Assembly: GCF_036370855.1 (NCBI RefSeq)
Contig: NC_088102.1
Location: 69,077,601 to 69,141,600, forward strand
Reading direction: 5' to 3'
DNA: 64,000 nucleotides
From: Dromaius novaehollandiae
Lineage: Eukaryota; Chordata; Aves; Casuariiformes; Dromaiidae
Below, piece after piece: positions 1 through 11,794 of the stretch (the stretch's first letter is position 1; each line of letters opens with the position of its first letter). The notes below the pieces were generated by a model, which was not told the origin of the DNA, did not search any database, and saw nothing but the letters and a program-made list of their open reading frames with translations. The position numbers and the translations under genes are program-made.

Positions 1-1690
1 CGACTTCCCGCCGTGGGAAGTCCCAGGTCGGGCGGAGGGGATCGGCCGCGGCTCTGAGGAGCTGCTTGGCCCCGGGCGGCACCGGGCGCCCACCCAGCTC
101 CTCCGCCGTCCCCCGGGGCGAATCAGGCAGCTCCGGAGAAGGACGAGCAGAAGGAAAACCGCACCTCATCGCCAGTCCCGGAGAGCGGCCTTGCTGACTC
201 GCATCGCCAAGGAAACAGCCTGCCCGCGGCCGCGTTGCCCGGCTGCACCCGCCGCGCTCCCCCGGCTGCACCCGCCGCGCTCCCCTGGAGCCTTCCGGGC
301 CCAAAGCAGCCGGAGCTGCTCGGCCGCGAGCAGACCAGCCCAGCGCTCCGGGGAGGACGTCGCCTCCCGACCAGGCTCGCAGCAGCCAGGAGACGCCCTA
401 GAGGGTCACGAACGACGATGGCACAGGACCGGCGGCTTTCCGAGACGGCACGGGGCCGCTCCGGGGTCGCCCCCGTCTTCCAGCAGCGCGCGCAAAGGCC
501 GCCCACCCCTCGGCGGCAATTAAACCCACGCAAGGAGGGTGCGAGCCCCCGGCAGCAACAGGCGCGGGGCTTTAATTCACCAAAGAGCAGCTCACCTGGG
601 GACGGCCGTAATAGCTCACGTCCTCTGTCGAGCCATCCGTGCTCCCGCTGGTTCCCAGCTCCGCTGCGACCGAGGAAAACTAAATCCCTCAGCACTTGCA
701 GCACTCGGGAGCCAGAACGCCGCGTGAAAGCAAAAACCACAGGGTGCCCCCCAAAAAATCCCGGGGTCCCAAGCGTATCCCGGACGCTCGAGCCTCGCAG
801 GAGAGCCACCCGGGGAAGAAACGACTCGGGAAGAGCCCTAAGGAACGGCCCAGCCCCGCGGGGTCCCTGGCCCAGGTGGGCTCTGCCAGCCCGGGGCCGG
901 GCGACGAGGCGGGACGACCGCCCCGGCGCGGGGATCACGGCGGCGGTGACTCACGCGGCCGGCTGGATTAATGACTAACCGCGGGCGGCCGCCCGCACGG
1001 CCTCCGGAGCCGTGTCGCAACGCCAAGGGCAGCGGGGAAGGGCGACGCGGGGGCAGGTCGCGTACCTCGCCGGGCAGCGCCGGCCGCGATCGCCGCGGGG
1101 GAGGCGGGCGGACTCGCTCCACTTCTTGCCCGCAAGGCGCTCGGCCGCGGCGCCGCAGAAGCGGGGGTCTCGGGGTCCGGCTCCCACCCCGGCGGCCAGG
1201 GTTTGGGGTCTGGTCCGCGCTGGCTCTTCGGCGCAGGTCTCCCGGCAGCGCTCCAGCCGCAGCCCTGCAAAGCCAGGCGTTAGCGGGGCCCTCCGAAAGC
1301 CGGCGCGGCCGCGACGCCAGCCCAGAAAGGCCCGCGCATCCCGGGCGCCGACGTCCCGCGGCGGCGGGGAAGAGGGAGGAAGGCAGGCGCGACGCAGCTG
1401 GCGAACGTCCCCCCGGCGCCGCACGCGGCACGGAGCGCGGCCGCGGTTATCGGGCGGGAGGAACGCGACCGACGCGGAGACGCGGGGCCTGCGGCCGGCA
1501 CGGCGCTCGGAAGAGCCCGGCTACCTGCTTCCTGCTCCGCCACTCCTCCCCGCCCCAGGGCCCGCGCTGGCGGGGCGAAAGCCGCCGACGTCGGCCCAGG
1601 TCGTTTTACGTTTCCGGAGCAAGTCCCGTGTCCCGGGACGTGCCGCGGGCTCCCGAACACGCAGGTGCGCGCCGCCGTGAACGGTTATTT
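1..1690. promoter_or_regulatory. CpG-island sequence, possible 5' region of a leftward gene
   Basis: Extremely GC- and CpG-rich DNA without recognisable coding sequence; the long open frames on both strands are what GC-rich, stop-poor DNA produces. Several sequences read as splice donors on the - strand (for example CCCAG|GTGAG with the exon side ending at 596), as expected of alternative non-coding first exons of a leftward gene. From conserved synteny that gene would be RASSF7, but this is inference: no Ras-association domain codons were found. Confidence 0.5.
241..286. repeat. 23-bp direct repeat, two copies
   Basis: Two adjacent copies of a 23-bp unit starting GGCTGCACCCGCCGCGC differ only in the last base (241-263 and 264-286). 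It is a small local duplication inside the CpG island. Confidence 0.85.
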
Positions 1691-2569
1691 ACAACTTTGC
1701 AGGATTAAAGAGGCCTTTAACGAGCGTTTGCTGAGAGCAGAAGCTGCTCCTGCCTTTCCCCCTCTGTCACAAAGACGCAAATAAATAAAACGAGACGCCG
1801 AGAACTAACCAGGGTGCAACCCCTGATAAGACGCTCGCGCGTTTACGGGTCCTGCTGCCGCAGGATCTCGCATGTGATTAATTAGGCAAAGGTGCCCAAG
1901 CCCCAGCCGGAGGTTCGCGGCTCCCTAAGGACCCGAAACGGGAGCCGGGCTTCGGAGAGGCACCGCCGCCAGCCCCGCTCACCCTGCGGCTGCCTCACCC
2001 CGACCCCTCCGGCCCCGCGCGCTTCGCTCCGCCCCAGCTTCCATCCAGCTCGGGGCTGACCCGCCTATGTCTTAAGGTGAGAGTTGTTTGGGTTTGTTTT
2101 TTAAAAGCAACTAGTTATTGCAGCCGGCTGGCCCGGCCCCAGCGCTCGGGAAGGCGCCCAGCGCAGCCCGCGCGGAGACGGAGGCGCGCGAGCCCGGCAC
2201 GCGGGAAACGGCGCGGCGCGAAGTCGCTCGCCATCGCGCGCCGCGACGGGATTTCGCTTAAAAACAGATGAATTAATTAAAAAATAAAAATCGAATAAAC
2301 AGCAAAATAACCCGGCGCGGAGGCGCGCTCCTACCTCACTCCGGCCCCGCGCGGGCTCCCGCGGGCGCCGCCAAGTTCGAGCCCGTCCGTCGGCAGGACG
2401 CGCCCCGAACGCGCGCGGGCAACGCCGCCAACGCTCAGCGCCGACGCCCGGAACGCCCCCGGCCCGCGGCTCCCCCCCGCCCACGCGCGGCACCGAAACA
2501 CGCGGGGGGGGGGGGATGGGGCGGCGGGAGGCGCCCACGCGCGGCGGCGCCCCGGCTCCGCGCACCCAC
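1691..2569. other. GC-rich non-coding stretch
   Basis: No gene recognised. The stretch alternates AT-richer pieces (about 1690-1890 and 2270-2310) with CpG-dense DNA. A run of 12 G residues lies at 2504-2515. Confidence 0.5.
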
Positions 2570-2780
2570 CTGCCGGCGGCGGCTCCGGCCGGGCCGCTCC
2601 GCTCCGCTCCGCTCCGCAGCGCGGGGCCGCCGCGACCTGCCGCAAGCCCCGCCCCCGCCCGCAAGCCCCGCCCCGCCGCGCAAGCCCCGCCCCCCCGCGC
2701 AAGCCCCGCCCCCCCCGCGTCGGACCCCGCCCCTCGGCCCCGCCCCCTGCCGCCAAGCCCCGCCCCCGCGCAGGTGGGCC
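2570..2780. promoter_or_regulatory. GC-box array, probable CpG-island promoter
   Basis: A cluster of near-identical units of about 19 bp (CAAGCCCCGCCCCC and variants, 2642-2770) gives at least six Sp1/KLF-type GC boxes. A pure CTCCG pentamer run lies at about 2597-2617. On the - strand the array is followed by a good splice donor, CCGGCAG|GTGGGTG, with the exon side ending at 2570, so a leftward non-coding first exon is plausible. That fits RASSF7, which is head to head with LMNTD2 in human. The GC boxes are seen; promoter activity and target gene are inferred. Confidence 0.5.
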
Positions 2781-2810
2781 CCCCCGGGCGCTGAGCACCC
2801 CCCAAGTCCG

Positions 2811-2867
2811 GTTTTTCATTTTTTTTTAAATTTTTTAAATTTTTTTAATTTTTTAAAAAATTTTTAC
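2811..2867. repeat. AT-only low-complexity block inside a CpG island
   Basis: About 57 bases of T runs broken by AAA or AA, almost free of G and C, sit between flanks that are among the most GC-rich in the window. The self-complementary A and T tracts could form hairpins. Confidence 0.85.
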
Positions 2868-3096
2868 TGCCAGCCAAGCGGGAAACCGCCGCGGCCAGAG
2901 CCGGTAGCCTCCGCCAGCCCAATCCCCACCCTCGCTTGGCTGCTTTGGGGCTGTTTTGTGGGGTTTCCCCCCCTCCCCAGCTCCTTCTCCCCCCTCCTTG
3001 CCCCGGCCCAGCCGCCCGCAGCCCCGGGGCGCCCGACCTGCTTTCCGCCGCCCGCCAGCAGGTTTTTCCTGTTCTTGCCTCGGCGCTGCCTTCTTT

Positions 3097-3133
3097 GTTT
3101 ATTTATTTATTTATTTATTTATTCATTTATTTA
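3097..3133. repeat. (TTTA)n microsatellite
   Basis: About nine TTTA tetramers with one ATTC interruption near the end. Confidence 0.9.
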
Positions 3134-3343
3134 CCCCGTTTTCCTTTTTGCCCCAGCGTTGCCGTACCCCCCCCCACGGCTCCCCTCGGCCCTGTCCCCC
3201 CCCCTCCGTGGGGACGCCGGGGCTCCCTCGCCTCCCTCCCTGCGCCGGGGGGACACGGCCGCTCTTCGGAAAACAGCTTCGACGGCCAGAACGTCCCCGG
3301 GGGGCCCAGGACCGGGCCGCGGCGGGGGGTTAACGCAAGCACC

Positions 3344-3361
3344 GGGGGGGGGGGGGGGGGG
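3344..3361 (+). repeat. poly-G tract
   Basis: A run of about 18 G residues preceded by further G-rich runs. It is a possible G-quadruplex former, and its exact length is prone to sequencing error. Confidence 0.8.
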
Positions 3362-5460
3362 CCGGCCTGGTCCAGCCTCCCGCGCGCCCGCTGAATGCGC
3401 GGGGCTGGATGGGTGGGGGGGAGCAGGGGGGGAGCGTAGCCCTGGCAACCCCGCGGCACCCAGGGGCCCCGGCGTCCCCCCTTGGTCCCCATCCCCACGC
3501 GGGGCAGGTGCTTTGGGGGGGGGAAACGGCGGGTTTGGGGGAAAAAGAAGGAAAACAGAAGTCGCTGGCTGATGGGAAAGGCAGCGCTAACTGGCCGGGA
3601 CCTGGCGACGCAGCGCGGGACGGGGCCGCGCGTTAGCACGCTTGCTGGCCGGTTGCGATGCGGCCTTGCACACGCAGGCAATCGCAAAAGAGCAGCACGC
3701 GTTGCGGCCCCCCCGCGGCACCGGGGACGGGGGGTTGGCACGGGCGGTTTGGCCCTGGCTTTGGGGGAAAGCAAAAAATAAAGCACCCGGTTTTCACCTC
3801 TTCTTGCTTTTTTGGGTCTTCGGAGTCACCGCTCCTCGGGGAGCCGCGCAACCCCCCCCAGCCGAGGGGGGAGCGAGGCAGCTCCGTAAATCCGCCGTGA
3901 CGGGAGGGCCTGGCCTGCCCCGGGAGCTGGACGAGGGCCCGGCGGCTATTGAGTTAATCCTTCATTTAACGCGTGTTCGTGCGAAGTCATTCGAAACCGT
4001 CCCCTCGGTCCCAACCCGCGCGATAACGTCAGCCGCAAAACCCGGCAGCTGTGTCGCTCTTTCCCGGGAGAGCCGTGACCCTGAATCAGCCTGCGGGCAC
4101 CGCTCAAAAGCCCCAGCAGTAAAGTCATCCCTGGCGCCACGCGCTCCCGGCCAGCCCGTTCCGCCCCCCCGCAGCGGCACGGGGGGCCCTGCCTCCCCCG
4201 GGGTCTTCCTTCCTCCGGGGCACCGGCTCCGGCAAGGCTGCTCAGCGGCGGGTACGGGGGGCCCGGCCCGAGCAGGACGTCAGCTCCCCTCCTTTCCGCT
4301 GCCTCCGCCCCGCCGAGCCCGGCACGGGTCCGAGCGCCCGGCTGCAGCGACCGCTCGCTGCGCGGGGCCCTCGGTTACGGCAAAGCCGGGGTCCCCCGCG
4401 CGCATCGGGGAGCGGGGAGGGCAGCGGCCGGCGAGGCAGAGGCGGCCGGGCGTGGAGCGGTTAAAGGGTTTTAGCCGACGCGCAGAAGGAACTAAACAGG
4501 TTGGGGAGTAAAAAGCCAATTAGGAGATTTAGCAGGAGGAAGCCGAGCCCTGCAACAATAAAGATAGTAGTTTTAGCCGCCAAAGGAAAGATTAGAAACC
4601 GAGCGGGGAGAGCAGATTCGCAGCGGGGCCGAGAGGCAGGGAAAATTGTAACAAAACCAGGGTTTTTTTTTAAATAAAGAGTTCTTGTTCCCCGAGGCAG
4701 ATTCAGGTTACAAGCTCACCTCCAGCACAGTTCGCCTCAGGACCCGAGCTGTGCAGGCGGCTCCCGCGTCCCTCCTAGGCTGGACATCTTCACCCTTCGG
4801 AGAGGTCAAATTACAGCTTGCACCCGTCGCCAATTTAATCCAACAAATCGGGGAAGAATCGAGCACGATGAGGCTTGCTTGCTTGTCGTTTCTACGTTAT
4901 CTTTTAAACATGGTTTTGCCCAGGATAAAGTCCGAGGAAAGGACCTGCCTCCAAGCCCCTCCGCGCCACGGGCTCCCTGCGGGGGAGCGGGTGGGTTTAA
5001 CGCCCAGCGCCCGGCTCACTCGTAAAAACGCCCAGACACCAACTCTTCCCTTAGAGGAGAAAGTCTCAGACTAAAAAAAAAAGAAAAGAAAAGAAAACCG
5101 CCGGCTGCTTACGCATGGTGCGTGGTGCCAACTACTTAAGCAAAGAGGCTCGCGGGAGCGGGCACCGCCTGCAGCCGAGAAACGGGGGGATTTGGCCGGA
5201 GCGGGAGCCGTGAGGCAGGCATCCTCCGAGCAGCTGCGGCGAGCCCGGCCCCGAAAGGTACCTTCGAAGCTGAGACCCCGTCGGGCACAGAAAGGCTCGG
5301 AGAAGGCGGCTGAAGAGGATCAAAGCTCCGGAAGAGCTTCCCGGCAAGCAACGGCTTGCGCAGGCCAGGGCTGCGCGGGCTGGAAAAGGCACGGCTAAGG
5401 GGCGACGACGGGGGCCTGCCAAGCCGCGCGTGGCACCCGCCGGCCCCTCTGCCTCTTCCC

Positions 5461-5488
5461 TTCTTCCTTTCTTTCTTTCTTTCTTTCC
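5461..5488. repeat. (TTTC)n microsatellite
   Basis: About six TTTC tetramers within otherwise GC-rich sequence. Confidence 0.9.
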
Positions 5489-6844
5489 GGCGCCAGGGCT
5501 CGGGGCACGGCGAAGCCGAGGGAGCCGAGGTCAAGGCGAGCGGAAGGACGCGGCTCTTCCCGCGGCGGGCGGGCGGCCGGCTCCGTGCCGAAGGGAGCTC
5601 TCGGGTGTAAACGCTCACGTGGGTTCGAGGCGAGACTGGGCAAGCTGGCGGAAAAAAATGCATCTGGATTACTAAATATAGAAAGCAGGGAACGACGAGG
5701 GGAAAGTAGCGGTCGCGCTCCTGCCCAAGGGGACCTCGAAACTGGAAGAGATGACACGGGTTCAACAAGCGGCCGGAGAAATTCTTAGGAGAAAAATCCA
5801 GCTAGCGCTACTCTGCGCAAAGGCAGCGAGCGCGGCTCGGGGTGTCCCCAGGTCTGCAGGTTGCTGGGGAATATTCCGAAGCAGCACCGTCTTGCTTGCC
5901 TGCTTCTTTACTCTTTTCCCAGGCATTAGCTTTCACAGAATCAATGTCCTGCGTTGTTGTTACGCCCACATCACAAAAATCAAGCTGCAGTCTCAACAGG
6001 CTGCTCGCTGGGAGGCAATTTATTATGTTCACTGGAAACAGAGGTCTCTCCACGGGAGCCTCCCACCAGACCTACGAGGATCGTCCACGGAAGCGCCATC
6101 TCCAGGCTCGCGTGACCCAAAAAACCCCTGTTTCTCAGCTAGCAAAACCCCCCCGTCCACGTTGGATGGGAGGAAGCGATCCCTCACCTGCCGGGCGCTC
6201 GGCCGCCGGCACCTCCCTCGCTTCGGGTCGCTCCTCGGACGGGAACGCGCTTTGTTCAGCCCGGGTGCCGGACAGATCCCAGCTTCCAGCCGGGAAGAGG
6301 AGACGCCTGCCAGCCGCGCGCCAGCGCCCCGGGGCCCGAGTGCCCCTGCCAGCCGCACGTGTGCTGGATCACGGGCGATGCTTGCCGGCTCGGGCAGCCG
6401 CAGCGTTGCGATGCTCGGCGGAGTGAATCAGCCCTGCGGAGCGGCCCGGACGCGGCTCCCGGCATCCTGGAGCGCGGAGGCCGGCTCCCGGCGGGAGGTG
6501 TCCGTAGGCTCCCTTTGGTCCCGTCGCTGGGAATTGCTCCTTCCAGGCTGCAAGGGGCCGCGGCGGCTGGTCCAACGCTCTCGCTGGGCTTTTTCGGCCT
6601 CTTGGGACGGCCAGCGCCGGCGAGAGCCGTGGGTCTCGCGCAGCGGAGTCCGAGGCCGGGTCCATCCAGGCGCGTCCCCTCCGGCCCGCGTGCGTGCTCA
6701 GACCCAGCCCGCGGGAACCACCGTGTTTTGGTGGATCGCGTAGCCTCAGAGGTCCTTCCCCATTCCCATGAAGCCAAAAAACGCCGGTGCCCTCCTGACG
6801 AAAGCCGTAACAGCCCCCAACGCTACGGCACGGCGGCAGCCGTC

Positions 6845-6865
6845 GGAGGAGGAGGAGGAGGAGGA
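6845..6865. repeat. (GGA)n microsatellite
   Basis: Seven GGA trinucleotides in a CpG-rich non-coding context. Confidence 0.85.
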
Positions 6866-8600
6866 TGGGGAACGGAGTTGCCATACTCACAAAGCGGGAC
6901 GAAATCGCGCTGGAGCCAAACGTTACAGAGGCGGCGCGGGCTCCGGGCAGCCTTTGCGCTTCTCCCTGCGGGATGCAGCAGCGGCGGGCGAGGAGCAGCG
7001 AGCGGAAAGGCCGTGAGCCGAAGGTTGGCTCCAGGTCAACAAGCCCTTCTCTCTGCCTTTCAGTGCCCGAGCGGAGAGCAGAGCAGCAAAGCGTGCTGCC
7101 ACCAGGGCCGTTTCCCGAGGGCTCCTGGCAAATAGCGTCCAGCTCCGGTGCGGAGCGAGCGCTTGCCTTGCGCCTTCACTGATGCTCCTGCTTTACATGT
7201 CCCTACAGGCCATTTAACTGTGGCTGTTTGCTAGGTGCTATGTTTAAAAATGTGCTGGCTGCAGTGACGGCTGGGAAGCAGGGACACTTCGGAGATGGGC
7301 CACAGCAGTGGCCTGAACTAAGGGAGTGAGATAGAGCTGGATGTGTGTGCGCGTGTATATACACCTCCTTTACACTGGCATAGCTTATTCTTGCATGGGA
7401 AAGCGGATGAAGGTGCTGACACAAGGCACTTAAAAGATGTCTTTATATTAAGGGTGGTGCTCCTTAGAAGAGCGAAACATTTCGCTTCTTAAACCGCTGC
7501 CTCGTGTCCCACTGATATTGATGCTAATAAAAACACGGTGCACACGTCTGGAATTTTAATCCAAAATCATTATGGAGGCAAATTTAGATCAGGTTAGTTG
7601 AGCCGCATTAGATCTTTTTTGTGTACGCTCTCGTTTGAAGTAAATATTCTGTCGCTCAGGTTGATTTATAATTGCTTCAAAAATCCTTAGTTAAACTAAA
7701 GGGAGCATTAGTCCGCTATAGTCCAAATGGGAGTGTCAGTACTGCTCTTGGCGGGTTTTATATCACCCAGTTGACTTATGCCAGCACAGAGACACCTGTA
7801 AACACCCTGGAGCGAAGGGATTTTGCCTCCCCTTTCCCCAGGCAAGAGCTGGTTGCTGGGGAGGAAAAGCCCCGCAGGGTTTTGGGCATCCGGCTCAAAA
7901 CTGCAGCCGGTCCCCAGCACCGCTGTGTCCTGGGCGACGCGGAGGCAGAAGCAGGCAGAAACCACGGTGAGGGGCACACGGGCCCCTGGAGCGGGGGTCA
8001 CCCGTTACGGTGGCTTTCTGCTGCAGAGCAAGTCAACTGGGGCAGGGGGAATATATAAAATATAGCATAAGAAATACAGCATATAGAATAGAGCTAATGC
8101 TTGCCATTCCTGCAGGAAATCCCCCAAATGTTTGGCGGCCGCGACGGGGGCGCGAGGTCAGGCCGGGTCCCAGCTTAATTTCCCGAATTGCAGTTTCGAC
8201 CGAGCCACCTACGCCGTCACCTCCAGAGCAAGCGGATGAGCAGAGCTGACGCCAGCTTTCAGACAGGGTCTTTGCTCCTCGTGCCGAGATCCCCATGTAT
8301 AAATCGATATCTCAGAAAACGTGCAAAACGCCCACGCTGAAGATGAGATAAATTGGTCTCTCGTACACCAGAGCGACCCGCCGAGCAGCTTACGCAACGG
8401 CGTTTTCTCCGAACGAGTGCAAACTCTCCCTGATCTGTAACCACCGACACGGATTTGCGAGGGATAAGTCATGTCAAACCCATTTAACCACCTGCTGTAA
8501 CCGAGCCACGGGCTTCGCCGAGAGGGAAAAGCAAGAGGTGGTGTATCGTGGCGTTAGTAAGACTCCAGGCATAGTGATGAGGAAAACTTTCCCATAAGCA

Positions 8601-10140
8601 ACTTGAGGGAAGGACTGCGGGGATAAAAGCATCCGAAAAGGCCTGCAAATCTTTCAGGCGCAGAGAGCATCTCCCAGCGGCGCGCGTCGAAACGGCGCGA
8701 GGCCCTGAGCAAGGCTCCCAGGGCGCCAAGCCGCTGCTGGCGGGCGCGGTACGCTAGGTGCGAGGGGCGATGCTTGGGCCGAAACAGCTGGTTGGGCGAA
8801 GGGAGGGTGGAGAACGGCTGCCGAGAAAGAGAAGCTCCTCTTGACGGTAGCAGGCGACGCGAGTGCATCGTGCCGGGCTGCAGCGCGTAAAACAGGGCCC
8901 GCTCGCCGAGCGCTCTGTTCGGCGACGGTCAGGCCGTTAGGAGAATACGGTCTGTATTTTGGGCACCTTTCAAGCGCGACGAACAGCGGACGGTGGCGTG
9001 GCCCAGGCCCGGGCACTTCCCTTCCCGCCGGGGCACTTCGCCAGCCTTAGTCTGGGGATGATTTTCCCAGCGCTCTCAAAGCAACGGAAGATTTCCCCAG
9101 AAAACTGCCGGGGTGGAGACGAGCTTATGCAACGGGCCCGTCTCCTCCTGCCAAAGGCACAGCAGATTGCGGTTTCCTTGCTGGCGCCTTACCCTGCCTC
9201 TCCGAGAGCAGCTTAGCGGCGGCACGTGGTCGGAGACGGGAACCAAGCAAGCAGCAACCGAGCAGCTGCAGCGAGAGGAGGCGCCGGGATTTTGCCGCAG
9301 ACGAGCCCGGGCTCGGCAGGGCAGGGGACGCGCCGCTAACCCCGCGCCATCGCACTGCCGCGAGCGCTCGAGCTGCCGTGTTGGCGCTGGGGCTTTGCTA
9401 TGAGAGCACTAGCTTTGAGGAAAAAAAACCCCAAAAAATCCCTTTGCCTTTTCGGAGAGTGAAAGCAAAGCGCGAGACCGGCGCAGGCTGGTCTGCTCCT
9501 GCCGCTGCTTCGGACCCGGCCCCGCGCGGGATCCCTGCGGGAGCGGGCCGGGGAGCAGGGCGAGATGCCGCTGGCTGCCGCGATCGCGGGCGTTAGCGGC
9601 AGGGCAGGCGCGGCCGAGAGCCTGTCCCGGACACGGGCAGCCTCATCGCGGCCTGACGGTCCCTTGTCTTTCTCGTGACGGGTCTCCGGGGTCAGCCGAG
9701 GCCTAATGCAACAAGTGACCCTTAACGACACGAGGCCGGTTTTGCAGCACGCTCCACGCTCCGTTTCTGCATCACCCTTAGCGAAACCAGCCCCAGCCTG
9801 CGGTGTCAGAGGGATGCAAGAGCCCCTCCACCAAAGCGATCCGGACACTCTCGATTTTGCGCCAACGCTGCTGCACGGGAGAAGCAGAGACACCGCATCC
9901 GTCTTACTCACGCTTTCCCGGGGTCACCCGGGATCACGCCGGATTCTGCGTTTCCCACGGCAACGGGCGGGTGTCACAATCTGCCGAGGGAGGCAGCCGG
10001 CGCGCCGGGGGCAAAGGGCCCGGAGCCAAAGGAATCGGAGGCCGCCCGGCTCGCCGGCGCGGGCGGGAGGGACGGACGGAGGCGGCGCGGGGCCGTGCCG
10101 AGCCCGGAATAGCGCAGCAGCTGCCGCGCTCGCGCCCGCG
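8601..10140. promoter_or_regulatory. CpG island upstream of the LMNTD2 candidate first exon
   Basis: CpG-rich DNA, densest at about 8.6-9.65 kb and 9.95-10.14 kb. It leads directly into the ATG-containing candidate first exon at 10,141 and so may contain the LMNTD2 promoter. No TATA-like element stands out. The role is inferred from position and composition only. Confidence 0.4.
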
Positions 10141-10160
10141 ATGATCGCGGCATATGGCAG
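10141..10160 (+). CDS. LMNTD2: LMNTD2 candidate first coding exon (short)
   Basis: An ATG with G at -3 opens MIAAYG and runs straight into a CAG|GTAAAG donor (GT at 10,161). It ends in phase 2 (AG left over). The next supported exon at 11,701 begins with the single base that phase requires, so the two join in frame and form arginine. The frame is also open upstream, so the true start could be earlier. It is a proposal from phase, Kozak context and CpG-island position; no homology supports so short a peptide. Confidence 0.35.
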
Positions 10161-11700
10161 GTAAAGAATAGCTCCGAAAGGGAGGAAAACAAAGCGGGAG
10201 CAGGCAGGCTGGCGCGGAGCCGGGGGAAGCAGTGCCCGGCCGGTCCCGGCGGGTGCCGGACACGAGGCTCGCACGGAGGCAGGGATGTTCCCGCAGCCCC
10301 GGGCGCCTCCGAGCCGGGTTTGCCGTGGCTGGAGCGCGGGAAGCCCAGTTTCCCAGCCGAGGGGAGAACCGCCAGCGCTATTCCCGCGGGGTCTGAGCCC
10401 TCCGGCACTTGACTTTCCGCAGCCCAATGAGCCCTGAGGATCCCGGCACGGCCGCGGCGCCCTGCCAGCCCAAAACCTGGCACGGGAGAAGCCTCTTCCC
10501 GGGAAGCCCCGGAGAGGGAGAAGCAAAGCACGGCAGCGTGGGGCAAAGGGGAAGCAAGGAGCAGTCACAGCCTCTCCTAATCTCGACACCGCTTGGCAAA
10601 CGCACACCTTACCCCCCCGTGACTTATTAGTATGGCCTTTCATTTAAAAAAATGGGGACCAGCTGGGCCAGGCGGCAGCAAGAGGAAAGAAGGGGAAGCA
10701 CCCAGGATGCTGCTGCCAGCCCAGCACGGCCCCAGGGCACTCGACAGCCTTTCCACCGCGACAACCCGAACGGCTCTTCTGGGGCAAATCCAAGGGGAAA
10801 TGGGACTGAAACAGCAGGTCGCAGGCTTGGAACGGGCACAGGGAGAGATTTCTCCGCACGCTAGTGGAGTTCACCTGGGGGACTCCCCGCCACGGGGCAT
10901 TGCTGCTGCTAAAAACACTACGTGGGCTCAAAAAAAAGCGCACGACCCCAACAAAAACTGGGAGAATTCACAGAAAAAAACCAAACCATATCTGTTGCAT
11001 GCTAAATTCAAGCTGGGAAGACTGTGGGCTGGGGGAGTATTTTGGGTAGGTTTCACTACACGCGCGTCCTGTGCAACAGGTACCGGTGCAGAGATGCTCT
11101 AGGGATCTCCTCGTGCTCCCTTGTGTGCATCCCCTCTCCTGCTTTCTAGCTGGGTCTCTTTCCTCTCCGCCGCTCCTCACCGCAGCACCGTCCGTGCCCG
11201 TGGGGCGCGTGAACGGGTGCTCACCCCACTCGCCCAAACCTCCCACCCCGAGGCCCCGCTCCCTCGGCAGCGTGCCCCCAGGCCGGCGGAGGACGCGCGT
11301 GCCCCAGGTGCAGGACGCGGAGAGCCGGGGGCTGCGAGAGGCCGCGCTGGGGTCCCCGGTGCCCGGCCGGCCCAGGCGTGCCGCGGGGTGGTGGGCGCCC
11401 CGCGCCGGGGGCAAGGCTGGAGGGTGGGCACGGGGGGAGCGCCTAGACGGAGGGGCACCTGCGGGGCCTGCAGAAGGTCGGGCCGGGAAGGTTAAAGCTT
11501 TCCGGGAAGGTCCCGGGGCTGCTGCTCCCGCCGCGAGTCAGCCTGCAAACACGGCTGCGGCGGAGGCGCCGGGGACGGGAAGGAGCGTGCAAGCGCCGCG
11601 ATCCACAGCGTGGATAGGGAACAGCCGCAGGGCGCGTGAAAAGCGAGCGATGAAACCCTCGTGGCGGTTTGGAGAGGCCGACCTTTCCGAGGTCTTCCAG
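10161..11700 (+). other. LMNTD2 putative first intron or 5' region
   Basis: CpG-rich with an AT-richer middle (about 10.60-11.15 kb). The long open frames here on both strands do not resemble a known protein and are typical of GC-rich DNA. Missing N-terminal LMNTD2 exons could lie here but none could be identified. Confidence 0.4.
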
Positions 11701-11794
11701 GGGCCAGTGCCAGGGCACGAGCCGCCAGTGCCTGCGGGCAGTGGTAGACCAGCTGGCTGCCGAGCTGAGGACTCAGAAGGAGACCCACACCCAG
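11701..11794 (+). CDS. LMNTD2: LMNTD2 exon, start of coiled coil
   Basis: The exon follows a TCTTCCAG acceptor and ends CCCAG|GTAGGC. It encodes a heptad-like helix (CLRAVVDQLAAELRTQKETH) that continues directly in the next exon, phase 0 out. Hydrophobic positions (L, V, L, L) are spaced as in a coiled coil. The exact 5' edge is uncertain: AG dinucleotides at 11,713 and 11,728 are alternatives that keep the frame open. Confidence 0.65.

Larger units (their letters stand above)
2868..8600. other. GC-rich intergenic or 5'-UTR region without recognised gene
   Basis: No coding exon could be supported on either strand. CpG density is high at about 3.0-4.5 kb and 5.1-7.1 kb and lower at about 7.1-8.1 kb, where the sequence resembles ordinary non-coding DNA. 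Simple repeats are listed separately. If the human gene order holds, this is upstream and first-intron DNA of RASSF7 (- strand) and upstream DNA of LMNTD2 (+ strand). Confidence 0.45.

Noticed and set aside
123..1708. Long overlapping open frames on both strands in the first 1.7 kb
   Set aside because: Arg/Pro/Gly/Ala-dominated composition in all frames is what CpG-island DNA yields; no domain or splice structure supports a gene.
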